Assembly: GCF_905171775.1 (NCBI RefSeq)
Contig: NC_053494.1
Span: forward strand, 198,787,544 to 198,851,543
Length of the DNA stretch: 64,000 nt
Origin: Rana temporaria
Lineage: Eukaryota > Chordata > Amphibia > Anura > Ranidae
Reading direction: 5' to 3'
Positions 43,931 to 55,341 of the stretch are shown here, one piece after another. Position numbers and translations under genes: made by a program. The notes beneath the pieces were generated by a model that searched no databases, was not told where the DNA came from, and was given only the letters and a program-made list of their open reading frames with translations. Each line of letters opens with the position of its first letter. The stretch's first letter is position 1.

Positions 43931-43995
43931 AGTCTTCTTTATCCAGGAATTTTGTCCTTTATTTTCACCTTGTGATCCTGCCAGTAACACACTTT

Positions 43996-44711
43996 GGGGC
44001 AGATCCACAAAAGGATTACGCTGGCGTATCTATTGATACGCCGGTGTAATTTTAAAATTCCTGCGTCGTATCTTTGTTTTGTATCTACAAAACAAGATAC
44101 GACGGCATCTCGGGTCGATCCGACAGGCGTACGTCTTAGTACACCGTCGGATCTTAGATGCATTTTTTCCGCCGGCTGCTAGGTGTCGTTTCCGTCTAAT
44201 TCCGCATCGAGTATGCAAATGAGCTATTTAAGGCAATCCACAAACGTACGTCGTTTGCGTTCGGCTTTTTCCGGCGTATAGTTAAAGCTGCTATTCTGAG
44301 GCGTACTCAATGTTAAGTATGGCCGTCGTTCCCGCGTACAATTTTGAATTTTTTACGTCGTTTGCGTAAGTCGTTCGCGAATAGGAATTTGCGTAGAATG
44401 ACGTCACCGTCGTAAACATTGGCTTGTTCCGGTTAAATTTCGAGCATGCGCACTGGGATACCCCCAGGGACGGCGCATGCGCAGTTAAAAAAAAACTTTG
44501 TTTACGTCGGGTCACAACGTATTTACATAAAACACGCCCCCATTACAACCATTTGAATCCCTTACGCTGCCCAAGATACACTACGCCGCCGTAACTTATG
44601 GCGCAAATTCTTTGTGGATTCGTAATAAAAAAAATAAGTTACGGCGGCGTAGTGTATCTTAGATACGCTGCGCCCGGCGTACAGCTGCGCCGCTGTACGA
44701 GGATCTGCCCC
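43996..44711. mobile_element. MITE, GGGGCAGATCCAC family
   Basis: The ends GGGGCAGATCCACAAA and GAGGATCTGCCCC are inverted. The interior shares ACAAGATACGACGG and TACGCCGCCGTAACTTA-type blocks with 19,214-19,936. I could not see a clean flanking duplication. Confidence 0.7.
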
Positions 44712-44714
44712 ACT

Positions 44715-45724
44715 CTGTGTTACACACGACCGGGTTTCCCGACAGGAAAACTCGATGAGGGCTTTGGTCGGGAATCCCGGTTGTGTGTATGCTCCATCGC
44801 AGTGTTTCCCATAGGAAAACTGCCAGGTTAAATACCGCCAGGAATCCCGGCGGGAAAAAAGAGAGCTGGTTCTCTTTTTTTTTGGCAGTTTTCCTGTCGG
44901 GAAAACTACGATGGAGCATACACACGGGCCTGCATTCAAGAAGCAATTGCGCCTGTGTAACCATAGGTTACACAGCACAATTGCTTACTTGCCCCGGCGT
45001 AACGAATGCTCCTGATTCAGGAACCTCGTTACGCCGACTGCAGCCTAAGATCTGCGCGGCATAAGGCTCTTATGCCCGCATATCTTAGGCTGCATTGTTG
45101 CGATGGCCGCTAGGTGGCGTTCCCGTTGTGCTCAGCGTATAGTATGCAAATTGCATACCAACACCGATTCACAACGTTGCGCGAGCCCTGCGTACGCAAT
45201 TTACGTCGTTTCCGTACGGCGGTTTTTGCGTAAGGCTGCCCCTGCTGTTAGCAGGGGCAGCCAATGTTACGTATACCCGTCGTTCCCGCGTTGCGAAATT
45301 TGAATTTGACGTAGTTTGCGTAAGTGAATCGTGAATGGCGCTGGACCCCATTCACGTTCACTTTGAAGCAAATGACGTCCTTGCGACGTCATTTTCCGCA
45401 ATGCACGTCGGGAAAGTTTCCCGACGGAGCATGCGCTCTACGATCGGCGCGGGAACGCGCCTAATTTAAATGATTCCCGCCCCCTACGGGATCATTTAAA
45501 TTGCGCGCGCTTGCGCCGGGCATTTTGCCGGCGCGCCCGCGCAATTTACGGAGCTTCTGCTCCGTGAATCGAGGGCAGCGCAAAAAAATTGCGGGGGCGC
45601 AGGGCAAAAACTTTGCCCTGCGCCTCCGTAAAAAAAAGCGCAATTGTTACTGAATCCGGGCCACGGCCAAAAGCTCTCATGGCAGTTTTCCCGACGGGAA
45701 AACCAGTCGTGTGTACGAGGCTTA
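44715..45724. mobile_element. GTACACACG-ended MITE split by a GGCC-family MITE
   Basis: The outer element starts TTACACACGACCGGGTTTCC and ends GTCGTGTGTACGAGGCTTA. Its inner arms repeat TTTTCCCGACGGGAAAAC-like blocks. It is interrupted at 44,927-45,662, so the right arm appears 0.7 kb away from its loop. Confidence 0.7.
44927..45662. mobile_element. Nested MITE, GGCCTGCATTCA ends, ACG duplication
   Basis: The ends GGCCTGCATTCAAG and CTGAATCCGGGCC are inverted with ACG on both sides (44924-44926, 45663-45665). It also contains TTACGTCGTTTCCGTACGG and GCATGCG blocks typical of the GGGCCAGATTC group, so it is a diverged member. Confidence 0.7.
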
Positions 45725-46206
45725 AGGATGGGTAACTGCAATATATTCTATTCTGTTCTTGGGTTTAGATACAATTTAATGGCAGACTTGGCAAAGTCAT
45801 AGTATATTATCCAATTAGTGAAGTGCTGTATATTCTAGAGCTCTATTATTGGTAGCAGGTTCCTTTTAATCATTTCTTACAGTCAAATTTTGTGTCTGAC
45901 TTTACAAATTTATTGTCTCGGAGTTCTGCATTTCCATTCCACTGTATATACTTCCATGATTAATTGTCTGCATTGATTGGAGAAGGCTCCACATTAAATG
46001 AGCATTTATGTAGTCATTTTCTGTCTTCAGCCTCCCTCTATGGAATTAATCATGCGGCAATTTAAGCCCAACAGAAATATTTCTGATGCTTCTGTGTGAA
46101 AGGAGTAAAAGCTCAGCCCTGGCTATTTCTTTTTTTACTTTTATTCCTACAGCACTATTGAAAATAGAAAAAATATTTCTGGCTGTAATGCTCGACTCCT
46201 CTCTGG
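45725..46206. other. No gene recognised
   Basis: This is AT-rich, apparently unique DNA. I saw no repeat ends and no domain-bearing frame. Confidence 0.3.
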
Positions 46207-46210
46207 TTAA

Positions 46211-47132
46211 CCACTAGCCGACCGCCCACCGCCGTTATAGGTCGGCAAGTTGGCTCGGCTGGGCGAGAGCACGTAGTATGACGTCCTCTCTCCCAGCCGC
46301 CACTAGGGGCGCGCACGCTCGCCCCCAACTCCCGTGCGTGTGCCCGGCGGGCGCGATCGCCGCCGGGCACACGCGAACGCTCGTTACAGAGCGGGGACCG
46401 GGAGCTGTGTGTGTAAACACACAGCTCCCGGTCCTGTCAGCGGGGGAAATGCTGATCTTCGGTTCATACAATGTATGAACCGAGGATCAGTGTTTCCCCT
46501 AGTGAGGCCGGCCCCCCCCCCCCCACAGTAAGAACACACCCAGGCATACTTAACCCCTTCCCCGCCCCCTAGTGTTAACCCCTTCACTGCCAGTGGCATT
46601 TTTATAGTAATCCAATGCATTTTTATAGCACTGATCACTATAAAAATGCCAATGGTCCCAAAAATGTGTCAAAAGTGTCCGAAGTGTCCGCCATAATGTC
46701 GCAGTACTGAAAAAAAAATTGCTGATCGCCGCCATTACTAGTAAAAAAAATATAATAAAAATGACATAAAAATACCCCCTATTTTGTAAACGCTATAACT
46801 TTTGCGCAAACCAATCAATAAACGCTTATTGCGATTTTTTTTTACGAAAAATATGTAGAAGAAAACGTATCGGCCTAAACTGAGGAAAAAAAATGTTTTT
46901 TTATATATTTTTGGGGGATATTTATTATAGCAAAATGTAAAAAATATTAATTTTTTTCAAAATTGTCGCTCTATTTTTGTTTATAGCGCAAAAACTAAAA
47001 ACCGCAGAGGACGCCAATTTTGTTTGGGAGCCACGTCGCACGACCGCGCAATTGTCTGTTAAAGCGACGCAGTCCCGAATCGCAAAAAGTACTCTGGTCT
47101 TTGGGCAGCAATATGGTCCGGGGGGTAAGTGG
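46211..47132. mobile_element. TTAA-target MITE, nearly full length
   Basis: TTAA flanks both sides (46207-46210, 47133-47136). The ends are CCACTAGCCGACCGCC and GGGGGGTAAGTGG. The left half has the hairpin GGGAGCTGTGTGTGTAAACA and a GTTCATACAATGTATGAAC palindrome. The right half carries GGGAGCCACGTCGCACGACC. It is the best template for this family in the window. Confidence 0.8.
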
Positions 47133-47150
47133 TTAAAGTTGAATGACAAA

Positions 47151-48128
47151 TAGGCATGTGCAAAAGGGAAAAATTTGTTTTGTTTCGTTTTAATTCGTTA
47201 TTTAATTAATTTCTTTAAGTTAGATTTGTTACATGTGTTAAATTCGTTTTTGGAATTCGTTCGTTTTCGACCGAATTTCGAAAAATCCGGTCGGATTCGA
47301 AAATATTTCCACCGGATTCGAAAAACAAATTCTATTTAAATCGAATTCGAAAACAAATTCAAATGAAAATTGAAAGCAAATTTGAATCAAAATCTAAAAT
47401 ATATCAATCGATTTCTAAAAAAGAATACAATAAAATAATAAAACAATAGAATGAAAATCAAAGAATAGTAAAGAACAGAATGGAATTTAATAGAATGTAA
47501 TCAAATACAATAGAATATGACCTGGCTTCTTCTATCTATCTTCCATTTTCTGAAATCCGAAATTCATATAGAATGAACTCAAATTCGAATAGAAAAATAT
47601 TAGAATAGAGCAGAAAAAAATATATTTATATATATATATATAATTTATCATTCTACTCTTCTAATATTTTTCTATTCGAATTTGAGTTCATTCTATATGA
47701 ATTTCGAATTTTAGAAAATGGAAGATAGATAGAAGTTAGATAGAAGAATTTGTATTTGATTACATTCTATTAAATTCCATTCTGTTCTTTACTATTCTTT
47801 GATTTTCATTCTATTGTTTTATTATTTTATATTCTATTTTATTGTATTCTTTTTTTAGAAATCGATTTATATTTTTTAGATTTTGATTCAAATTTGCTCT
47901 CAATTTTCATTCGAATTTGTTTTCGAATTGAATTGTTTTCCAATTCGATTAGAATAGAATTTGTTTTCCAATTCGATCGAATTTCGTACGCGGGTTTTCG
48001 ATTCGAAAACGTTTGTTCGGATTCGGTTAATTTGTTAATATTACAATTCGGGAATTCGTATGCATCCGAATGTCCGAATAATGAAAAATTTGTCCGAATT
48101 TCGATTCGGAACGAAATGCACATGCCTA
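47151..48128. mobile_element. AT-rich palindromic MITE, TAGGCATGTGCA ends
   Basis: The ends TAGGCATGTGCA and TGCACATGCCTA are inverted. The two arms, rich in GAATTCGAA and AATAGAATG, are reverse complements over several hundred bases and meet near 47,630 at a TATATATA centre. Mirrored frames of about 120 codons on the two strands are products of this palindrome. Confidence 0.75.
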
Positions 48129-49036
48129 ATGACATGGAGACAGAGGACATACTGTACAGGATAGAGACAAAAGTAGACAACCTGGGAAGCAAAATGTTAT
48201 TGGTTACCATTGTACTATTGGAGTTTTTTTTTATAAAAGTGCATTAAGGTAAAAACCTTTTAATAGTGCCCCCCCAATACTCAAATGAGCCCGATTTCGA
48301 TCCAGCGCTATGCACATCTGCAGCAGCTCTTCTCCCCTCTCCCCGCTCTCACAGGCTTGGCTTAGAGCATTGGGAGCCATTGGCTCCAGCTGCTGTCAGT
48401 CAAAAGCTGTGAGCATAGCCCAGGGGCAGGGCCTAGTCCCACTGTCATTGTGTGATTGTCAATTAAGCTTTTCATATTGATGTGACAATTTTAAAAGAGA
48501 CAGCGCACCAAACCAGCTATAGTGACATTTTTTTGGGTGTTGATGTATTTAAACACATTTTAGAGTGTTGCTTTCTCTAAGGGCCCTTTCACACAAGCGC
48601 CTGTAAAGCATCGGAAAGAAGCTGCATCTGCAATCCCAATGTGAAAGTCCGAGTGCTTTCACACTGAGGCGCTGCGCTGGCAGGGCGTCCAAAAAAGTCC
48701 TGCAAGCAGCTTCTTTGTAGCACTTTAGGAGCGTTGAATACACCGCTCCTAAAGCCCCCTTCCCATTGAAGGAGCTTTTTTTAACGCCAAAGTGCCTGAA
48801 AAACGCACAAGTGTGAAAGGGGTCTTAGCGGCGCTTTACCAGCGTTTTTCGGGCACTGGCAGTGTGAAAGGGCTCTGAAAGCACTCAGGCTTTCACATTG
48901 GGATTGCAGATGAGGCTTCTTTCAGGCGTATTACAGGTTTTTTTAACGCCAAAGCGCCTGAGAAATGCCCGAAAAACGCCCCAGTGTGAAAGGGGTCTGA
49001 GAGTCACAATTCTTTTCACTGTTTTATTTAATAGTC
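48129..49036. repeat. Partial MITEs, CCCTTTCACAC type
   Basis: Positions 48,230-48,480 resemble a degraded snap-back MITE, with GTGCATTAAGGTAAAAACC and then TTGGCTCCAGCTGCTGTCA. Positions 48,578-49,005 contain AGGGCCCTTTCACACAAGCG and three internal GTGTGAAAGGGG copies, suggesting an element with partial internal duplication. There is no gene. Confidence 0.5.
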
Positions 49037-49445
49037 ACCAAGTTTTTGACACAATTGACAAAGTCAGTGAGGATCCAGATCGAGCATGCACAAGTGCCCC
49101 ATAGCAGGCAAGAGGAGGCCAGCAGGCCAGGGGCGCCGCCGGGGAACCAGCGATTCCTCGTTACAGAGCGGGGACCGGGAGCTGTGTGTGTAAACACACA
49201 GCTCTCGGTCCTGTCAGGGGGGGAAATGCTGATCTTCTGTTCATACAATGTATGAACAGAGGATCAGTGTTTCCCCTAGTGAGGCCACCCCCCCCACAGT
49301 AAGAACACACGCAGGGACATACTTAACCCCTTCCCCGCCGTACACCAAGTTTTTGACACAATTGACAAAGTCAGTGAGGATCCAGATCGAGCATGCACAA
49401 GTGCCCCATAGCAGGCAAGAGGAGGCCAGCAGGCCAGGGACGCCG
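49037..49445. repeat. Direct repeat of about 100 bp around a MITE fragment
   Basis: A segment beginning CCAAGTTTTTGACACAATTG occurs at 49,037 and again at 49,343, about 306 bp apart, each ending near AGGCCAGCAGGCCAGGG. Between them lies an internal fragment of the TTAA-target MITE (GTTCATACAATGTATGAAC). It looks like a local duplication that captured part of the MITE. Confidence 0.7.
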
Positions 49446-49582
49446 ACGGGGGACCTGAGAAGAGGAGGATCAGGGCTGCTCTGTGCAAAACCAATACACA
49501 GAGCAGATAAATATAACATGTTTTTTATTTTAATGAAAAAATTGTAAAGCTTTACAGTCACTTTAAGAAGCAAGAGATTTAA

Positions 49583-50290
49583 CCACTTAACCCCCGGACC
49601 ATATTGCTGCCCAAAGACCAGAGCACTTTTTGCGATTCGGGACTGCGTCGCTTTAACAGACAATTGCGCGGTCGTGCGACGTGGCTCCCAAACAAAATTG
49701 GCGTCCTTTTTTTCCCACAAATAGAGCTTTCTTTTGGTGGTATTTGATCACTTCTGCGGTTTTTATTTTTTGCGCTATAAACAAAAATATAGCGACAATT
49801 TTGGCGGACACTTTGGACACTTTTGACACATTTTTGGGACCATTGGCATTTTTATAGCGATCAGTGCTATAAAAATGCATTGGATTACTATAAAAATGCC
49901 ACTGGCAGTGAAGAGGTTAACACTAGGAGGCGGGGAAGGGGTTAAGTATGTTCCCTGGGTGTGTTCTTACTGTGGGGGGAGTGGCCTCACTAGGGGAAAC
50001 ACTGATCCTCTGTTCATACATTGTATGAACAGAAGATCAGCCTTTCCCCCCCTGACAGGAACGAGAGCTGTGTGTTTACACACACAGCTCCCGTTCCCTG
50101 CTCTGTAACGAGCAATCGCGGGTTCCCCGGCGGCGATCGCGCCCGCCGGGCACCCACACAGGGTTCACGGATGAGCGGGGGACGCGCGCGCCTCCGGCGG
50201 CACGCACGCACCCCTAGTGGCCGCAAAAAGAGCCAACGTCATTGTACGGGCTCTCGCCCAGGAGAATGACGGCGGCTGGACGGCAAGCAG
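49583..50290. mobile_element. TTAA-target MITE, internally deleted
   Basis: TTAA flanks both sides (49579-49582, 50291-50294). The ends are CCACTTAACCCCCGGACC and GGCTGGACGGCAAGCAG. Compared with 46,211-47,132 the AT-rich middle is shortened, with TAGCGACAATTTTGG joining GGCGGACACTTTGG directly. Confidence 0.75.
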
Positions 50291-50294
50291 TTAA

Positions 50295-50728
50295 GAAGAA
50301 GATGATTGACGTCTTGAGAAAAACCCTCGGCGGATAAGGCGCGTCACGAGTTTCCGAAAGTAGCCGAACTGCGAGTCGGCTCTATACGGCGCCTTCGCAC
50401 CGACTAGGAGCGGTGTAGAGCTGACTGCGTAGGCGCTGTATAGAGCCGGCTCGCAGTTCGGCTACTTTCGGAAACTCGTGACGCGCCTTATCCGCCTAGG
50501 GGAAGTTTTTCTCAAGACATCAATCTTCTAGGCGAAGTCCCACATGACACTGCGTCTCTGCATAGGAACGCCTACTCCCGCGGGAGTGAGCACCGGGAAG
50601 CCGGGTGGAAAATAGCAATAATACGGTATGTACAGCAAAAAATAAGAAACAAACAGCATACTGGAAATGTTGGAAGTATGCAGAAAGTAATGTTATATAC
50701 ATGTTTTTAGGGTGAACCTCCGCTTTAA
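50295..50728. mobile_element. Snap-back MITE with CTATACGGCGCC core
   Basis: The right end is AGGGTGAACCTCCGCTTTAA. A long palindrome pairs AGTTTCCGAAAGTAGCCGAA with TTCGGCTACTTTCGGAAACT. The left terminus is missing or replaced next to the preceding TTAA element. Confidence 0.6.
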
Positions 50729-50799
50729 AGAGGAAGTAAACCCCCCCCCCCTCCCCCAAAAAACGGGGGGGGGGAATGAAAGAGATAGGCATAATGAGC

Positions 50800-51010
50800 G
50801 GTGGAACAAATGAAAATACATGACAGGGTCCCCTCATGGCTGTTTTTAGGGTCCCCTCATGGCTGTTTTTAGGGTCCCCTCATGGCTGTTTTTAGGGTCC
50901 CCTCATGGCTGTTTTTAGAGTCCCCGCACGGCTGTTTTTAGGGTCCCTGCATGGCTCTTTCAAGGCTCCCCTCACGGCTATTTGAAGGCTCCCCTCACAG
51001 CTCTTTTATT
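50800..51010. repeat. 23-bp satellite, first block
   Basis: Units of about 23 bp read GGTCCCCTCATGGCTGTTTTTA, with a variant GGCTCCCCTCACGGCTATTTGA. The block follows TGGAACAAATGAAAATACAT, which is the spacer of the longer array at 52,945-54,010. Confidence 0.8.
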
Positions 51011-51515
51011 TCCATTTCAAATCCATGTAAAATATAAAACATTCTAGTTACCATTTCAGGTTTAAACGTTTTTGCTTTTTATCATTTTCACATAGTTGAA
51101 ACTTTCTATGAATATAAAACAATTTTATGAAATAAGGTTCAAAAAACAAACAGTACAATCAGTAAAACAAATGCTCAGTTAGGGCGCTTTCATGCCAATG
51201 TACCCATAGTTTCCATGTGCGTTAGCAGAAAACACACCAAAACCACAGGACATAATAGAAGTCCATGGCAAAGGGCAGCCATCCTGTACGAAAACTGTGG
51301 GTGCACTGCGCTGCGACCAAAAACGCAGCGAAACTGTGTGAAGTTGCCCTTACAGTTTGTAAATTACATCTGACAGAGCTACAAAACAAACAAAACTGTA
51401 GCCTAGTCATGGATATTGTGTTCTATTTGCAAAAGTTGCCCATTCACGCTATGTATAGCGAATACATTTTGAATGTGCCGACAGCGCAATTTAAAGGATC
51501 ACTAAAGGAAAATTA
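51011..51515. other. No gene recognised
   Basis: Apparently unique sequence with a short inverted pair GTTTTCATGC-like near 51,190. No frame with a domain is seen. Confidence 0.3.
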
Positions 51516-51636
51516 GACCTCCAGCTGTTGCAGGACTACAATTCCCATGAGGCATAGCAAGACTCTGAGAGCCACAGGCATGACACCCAAAGGCAGAGGC
51601 TTGATGAGACTTGTAGTTTTGCAACAGCTGGAGGTC
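51516..51636. mobile_element. Short MITE, GACCTCCAGCTGTTGCA ends
   Basis: The ends GACCTCCAGCTGTTGCAGGA and TTTGCAACAGCTGGAGGTC are inverted around a 60-bp centre with ACTACAATTCCCATGAGGC. It is a small non-coding transposon. Confidence 0.75.
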
Positions 51637-51793
51637 CGCTAATTGCATATCCCTGCACTAAAATGTGCTTGCCATATGTTGTGGCGACTGTTTAAAAAAA
51701 AAAAAATTAAATAGTATTCAGTCTTTTTGTACATTAAAGGGTCACTAAAGGAAAAAATGTTTTTGCTGAAATGACTGTTTACAGGGTATAGAG

Positions 51794-51901
51794 TAGGGGT
51801 GTAACGGATCAAAAAACTCACGGATCGGATCGATCCTCGGATCAGGAGTCACGGATCGGATCATTTTCGGATCAGCGCAAAAAAAAAAAAAAGTGTGTGT
51901 G

Positions 51902-51987
<86 letters not shown>

Positions 51988-52076
51988 CACATACATACAT
52001 TTCACGGGTGGATTAAAGAGGAAGCAGGTGAGGCTGTTTGGGACTTGTTAAAAGTACAATCTTGATGTTTTTACAG

Positions 52077-52172
<96 letters not shown>

Positions 52173-52563
52173 GTATATATATAGAGCTGTAAAAACATCA
52201 AGATTGTACTTTTAACAAGTCCCAAACAGCCTCACCTGCTTCCTCTTTAATCCACCCGTGAAATGTGCTCCCCCCCCCCCCCCCCCCTCTCACACTAGTG
52301 CTTCTCTGCTACTATTCCCTCTCCATGTCGGCTTGCCAGAGCCCAGTGCACAGCGTGACACGCCTCCCCCGGGAGGCGGGGAGGCGTGTCACGCTGGGCT
52401 CTGGCAAGCAGACTGGGTGGAGCAAGATCGCTCCGGAGCTAGGCCGAAGCCGGGGACTTTCCTAGGCCTAGGCTCCGGAGCGCTCCGCGGATCGCGGGGT
52501 GTGCCGATCCGAACGGGGTGGCCCGTTCGGATCACGGATCGGTGACGATCCGTTACACCCCTA
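51794..52563. mobile_element. hAT-like MITE with (AT)n runs
   Basis: The ends TAGGGGTGTAACGGATC and GATCCGTTACACCCCTA are inverted. The flanking 8-bp duplication GTATAGAG is perfect (51786-51793, 52564-52571). Inside are two long (AT)n tracts (about 51,905-51,982 and 52,083-52,180). An inverted pair around CAAGTCCCAAACAGCCTCAC brackets the second one, allowing a large cruciform. No transposase is present. Confidence 0.85.
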
Positions 52564-52571
52564 GTATAGAG

Positions 52572-52944
52572 ACATAAAAGTTAACTGATTCCTTTTAAAA
52601 ATGATTACAAATAGATACAAAATCAATCATATAATGTGCCTGTAGGTTAGTTTCACTTTTAAACTAGTTTCATGTTCCTGTGAACTAGAGAGAGACACAG
52701 AACAAAAACAAACAAATCCAGGGCAGTGTTTTGTTTTTAAAATGAATCTGATTGGTTCTGTTAAGTTTTAGACACACAGTAATGACAGCTTAGACCTACA
52801 GTGAAAAGCTCCCAGTACGATAGTTATAAGGAAAAAGACAACCAGGAAGTGTGGAGATCAGAGCAGAATTACAGCCACTTCAAAGCAAAAACTAACAATA
52901 AGGACATGAAACCAGTACTGCAGTAAGGTAAAGGAAGCTATTTA
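52572..52944. other. No gene recognised
   Basis: AT-rich, apparently unique DNA with no recognisable signal. Confidence 0.3.
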
Positions 52945-54015
52945 GCTCACAGCTGTTTTTAGGGTCCCCTCACGGCTGTTTTTTTTTTTTTTTTACATGC
53001 AGTGACTGTGATGTGACCAATGCTTTCTAAACCAAAATAATATTTGTTTCTTTTCAATGATTTTTATTAAAATGTTTAAGATTATTTGTTTCATTTCAAG
53101 TGGAACGAATGGCAATACATGACAGGGTACCCTCACAGCTGTTTTAAGGCTCCCCACACGGCTGTTTTTAGGGTCCCCTCATGGCTGTTTTTAGGGTCCC
53201 CTCACAGCTGTTTCAAGGCTCCCCTCACAGCTGTTTTTTTTACATGCAGTGAATGTGATGTGACCAATGCTTTCTAAACCAAAATAATATTTGTTTCATT
53301 TTAAGTGGAACGAATGGCAATACATGACTGGGTCCCCTCATGACTGTTTTTAGGGTCCCCTCATGGCTGTTTTTAGGGTCCCCGCACGGCTGTTTTTAGG
53401 GTCCCCGCACGGCTGTTTTTAGGGTCCCCGCACGGCTGTTTCAAGGCTCCCCTCACAGCTGTTTTTAGGGTCCCCTCACGGCTGTTTTATTTTACATGCA
53501 GTGAATGTGATGTGACCAATGCTTTCTAAAACAAAATAATATTTGTTTCATTTCAAGTGGAACGAATGGCAATACATGACTGGGTCCCCTCACTGCTGTT
53601 TTTAGGGTCCCCTCATGGCTGTTTTTAGGGTCCCCTCACAGCTGTTTTTAGGGTCCCCTCACAGCTGTTTTTAGGGTCCCCTCACAGCTGTTTTTTTTAC
53701 ATGCAGTGAATGTGATGTGACCAATGCTTTCTAAACCAAAATAATATTTGTTTCATTTCAAGTGGAACGAATGGCAATACATGACTGGGTCCCCTCACTG
53801 CTGTTTTTAGGGTCCCCGCACGGCTGTTTTTAGGGTCCCCGCACGGCTGTTTTTAGGGTCCCCGCACGGCTGTTTCAAGGCTCCCCTCACAGCTATTTCA
53901 AGGCTCCCCTCACAGCTGTTTTTAGGGTCCCCTCACGGCTGTTTTATTTTACATGCAGTGAATGTGATGTGACCAATGCTTTCTAAACCAAAATAATATT
54001 TGTTTCATTTCAAGT
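52945..54015. repeat. 23-bp satellite with a higher-order unit of about 210-250 bp
   Basis: The short unit is GGTCCCCTCACAGCTGTTTTTA. Every 5-11 units a spacer appears, containing ACATGCAGTGAATGTGATGT, then GACCAATGCTTTCTAAACC and GTGGAACGAATGGCAATACA. At least four full higher-order copies are visible, with variable numbers of short units. The same spacer reappears at 63,638. Confidence 0.85.
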
Positions 54016-54735
54016 ATATATATACTGTGTGTGTGTATGTATAATGCAGTCTGTTTTTTTCTTGCTTGTGCCGTTGTTTCGTCAGATATGGCGAAACACT
54101 GTGATATTATTATCCCGGGCTGCGAGTGAGCCTTCTGCATTTCCGCCCTTACTCTCTCTATCAAGCACTTCCGCCCTTACTCCCCCTGCCCCCATAAATG
54201 TCCGTTACGGGCAGCGGTGCCCGTAAAAAAGATGGGCGCGAGCCGACCGTGTAACTGCGCATGCACCGTTCCAAAGCCGGCTGGGCTCGGCGAAAGCTTG
54301 TACTCGCTCGGCCGGGCGGCACATACGCAGTAACATAATGGCGCCATCTGGTGCCATTTTTGAATAGATGCCAGAGTACACTTGTTCTTGGGTAAGACAC
54401 GGCGGACGTGTCTCGTGCGCTCGCCGTAGGCGGAGGAGCCGATTATGGGCAAGGCAAGTGAGGAGGAGAGTGACACTGGGGCAGAGAATGACATTACTGA
54501 GGACAGCGGCTGACACTACTGGGTCTGGGGACAGATGAAAGAGGATGACATGGCATTACTGGGGGGGGGGGGGTGAAGCCATGGGACAGACAGTGAAGGA
54601 CACTGATGTGCTGCCCTGTGGAGAGGTGAAAGGGGCACAGGAGTAGGACACACTGGTGAGGAGACTGTAATATGATGGTGGACAGAGGAGGAGGCTACTG
54701 TGATGAGGGGGTGAGGAGGACACTATCATCATGTC
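54016..54735. other. No gene recognised
   Basis: This region is moderately GC-rich. Frames of about 100 codons on the - strand (54,516-54,161) overlap each other in different phases and show no domain or homology I recognise. Confidence 0.3.
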
Positions 54736-55300
54736 TGAGTGCAGCCTCTGTCCCCCTCCTGTAGTATATCCGCAGCCTCTGGTCCCCTCCTGTAGAATAT
54801 CCGCAGCCTCTGGTCCCCTCCTGTAGTATATCCGCAGCCTCTGTCCCCCTCCTGTAGTATATCCGCAGCCTCTGGTCCCCTCCTGTAGTATATCCGCAGC
54901 CTCTGTCCCCCTCCTGTAGTATATCCGCAGCCTCTGTCCCCCTCCTGTAGTATATCCGCAGCCTCTGTCCCCCTCTTGTAGTATATCCGCAGCCTCTGTC
55001 CCCCTCCTGTGGTATATCCGCAGTCTCTGTCCCCCTCTTGTAGTATATCCGCAGCCTCTGTCCCCCTCCTGTAGTATATCCGCAGTCTCTGTCCCCCTCC
55101 TGTAGTATGTACCATGTCTGCAGTCTCTGACACTCTCCTGTACTATGTCTGCAGTCTCTGACCCTCTCCTGTACTATGTCTGCAGTCTCTGACCCTCGCC
55201 TGTAGTACGTTTTGCAGTCTCTGACCCTCTCCTGTACTATGTCTGCAGTCTCTGACCCTCGCCTGTAGTACGTTTTGCATTCTCTGACCCTCTCCTGTAG
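54736..55300. repeat. 31-bp minisatellite, CAGCCTCTGTCCCCCTCCTG
   Basis: About a dozen units of CAGCCTCTGTCCCCCTCCTG plus TAGTATATCCG are followed by a related set (CAGTCTCTGACCCTCTCCTG). Because 31 is not a multiple of three, the - strand frame of 134 codons cycles through three reading phases of the repeat. It is not judged a gene. Confidence 0.85.
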
Positions 55301-55341
55301 TATTTCTGCAATAAAGGAGGGCTACAGCAATGAATGAATTA

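Larger units (their letters stand above)
43455..43992. repeat. Interrupted inverted repeat with two nested MITEs
   Basis: The left arm (about 43,455-43,540, with TCCTGGATAAAGAAGACTTA) has its reverse complement in two pieces, near 43,645-43,662 and 43,930-43,992. A small MITE forms the loop, and a second MITE splits the right arm. Aligning the arms across the second MITE restores the pairing, so the order of events can be read. Confidence 0.7.

Noticed and set aside
47839..48247. Frames of 117-123 codons on both strands near 48 kb
   Set aside because: They lie in the AT-rich palindromic MITE and consist of simple NSIRIE-like sequence set by GAATTCGAA repeats.
5072..50108. Several 60-90-codon frames containing NFVWEPRRTTAQLSVK or its reverse reading
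   Set aside because: The recurrence comes from the TTAA-target MITE family. The frame is short, shifted between copies, and has no start context or domain.
51905..52225. Tyr/Ile repeat frames (YIYIYIYI)
   Set aside because: They are direct translation of (AT)n microsatellites within a hAT-like element.
54729..55133. A 134-codon - strand frame with GDRGCGYTTGGGQRLRIYYR
   Set aside because: It is produced by a 31-bp repeat cycling through three phases; all phases happen to lack stops.
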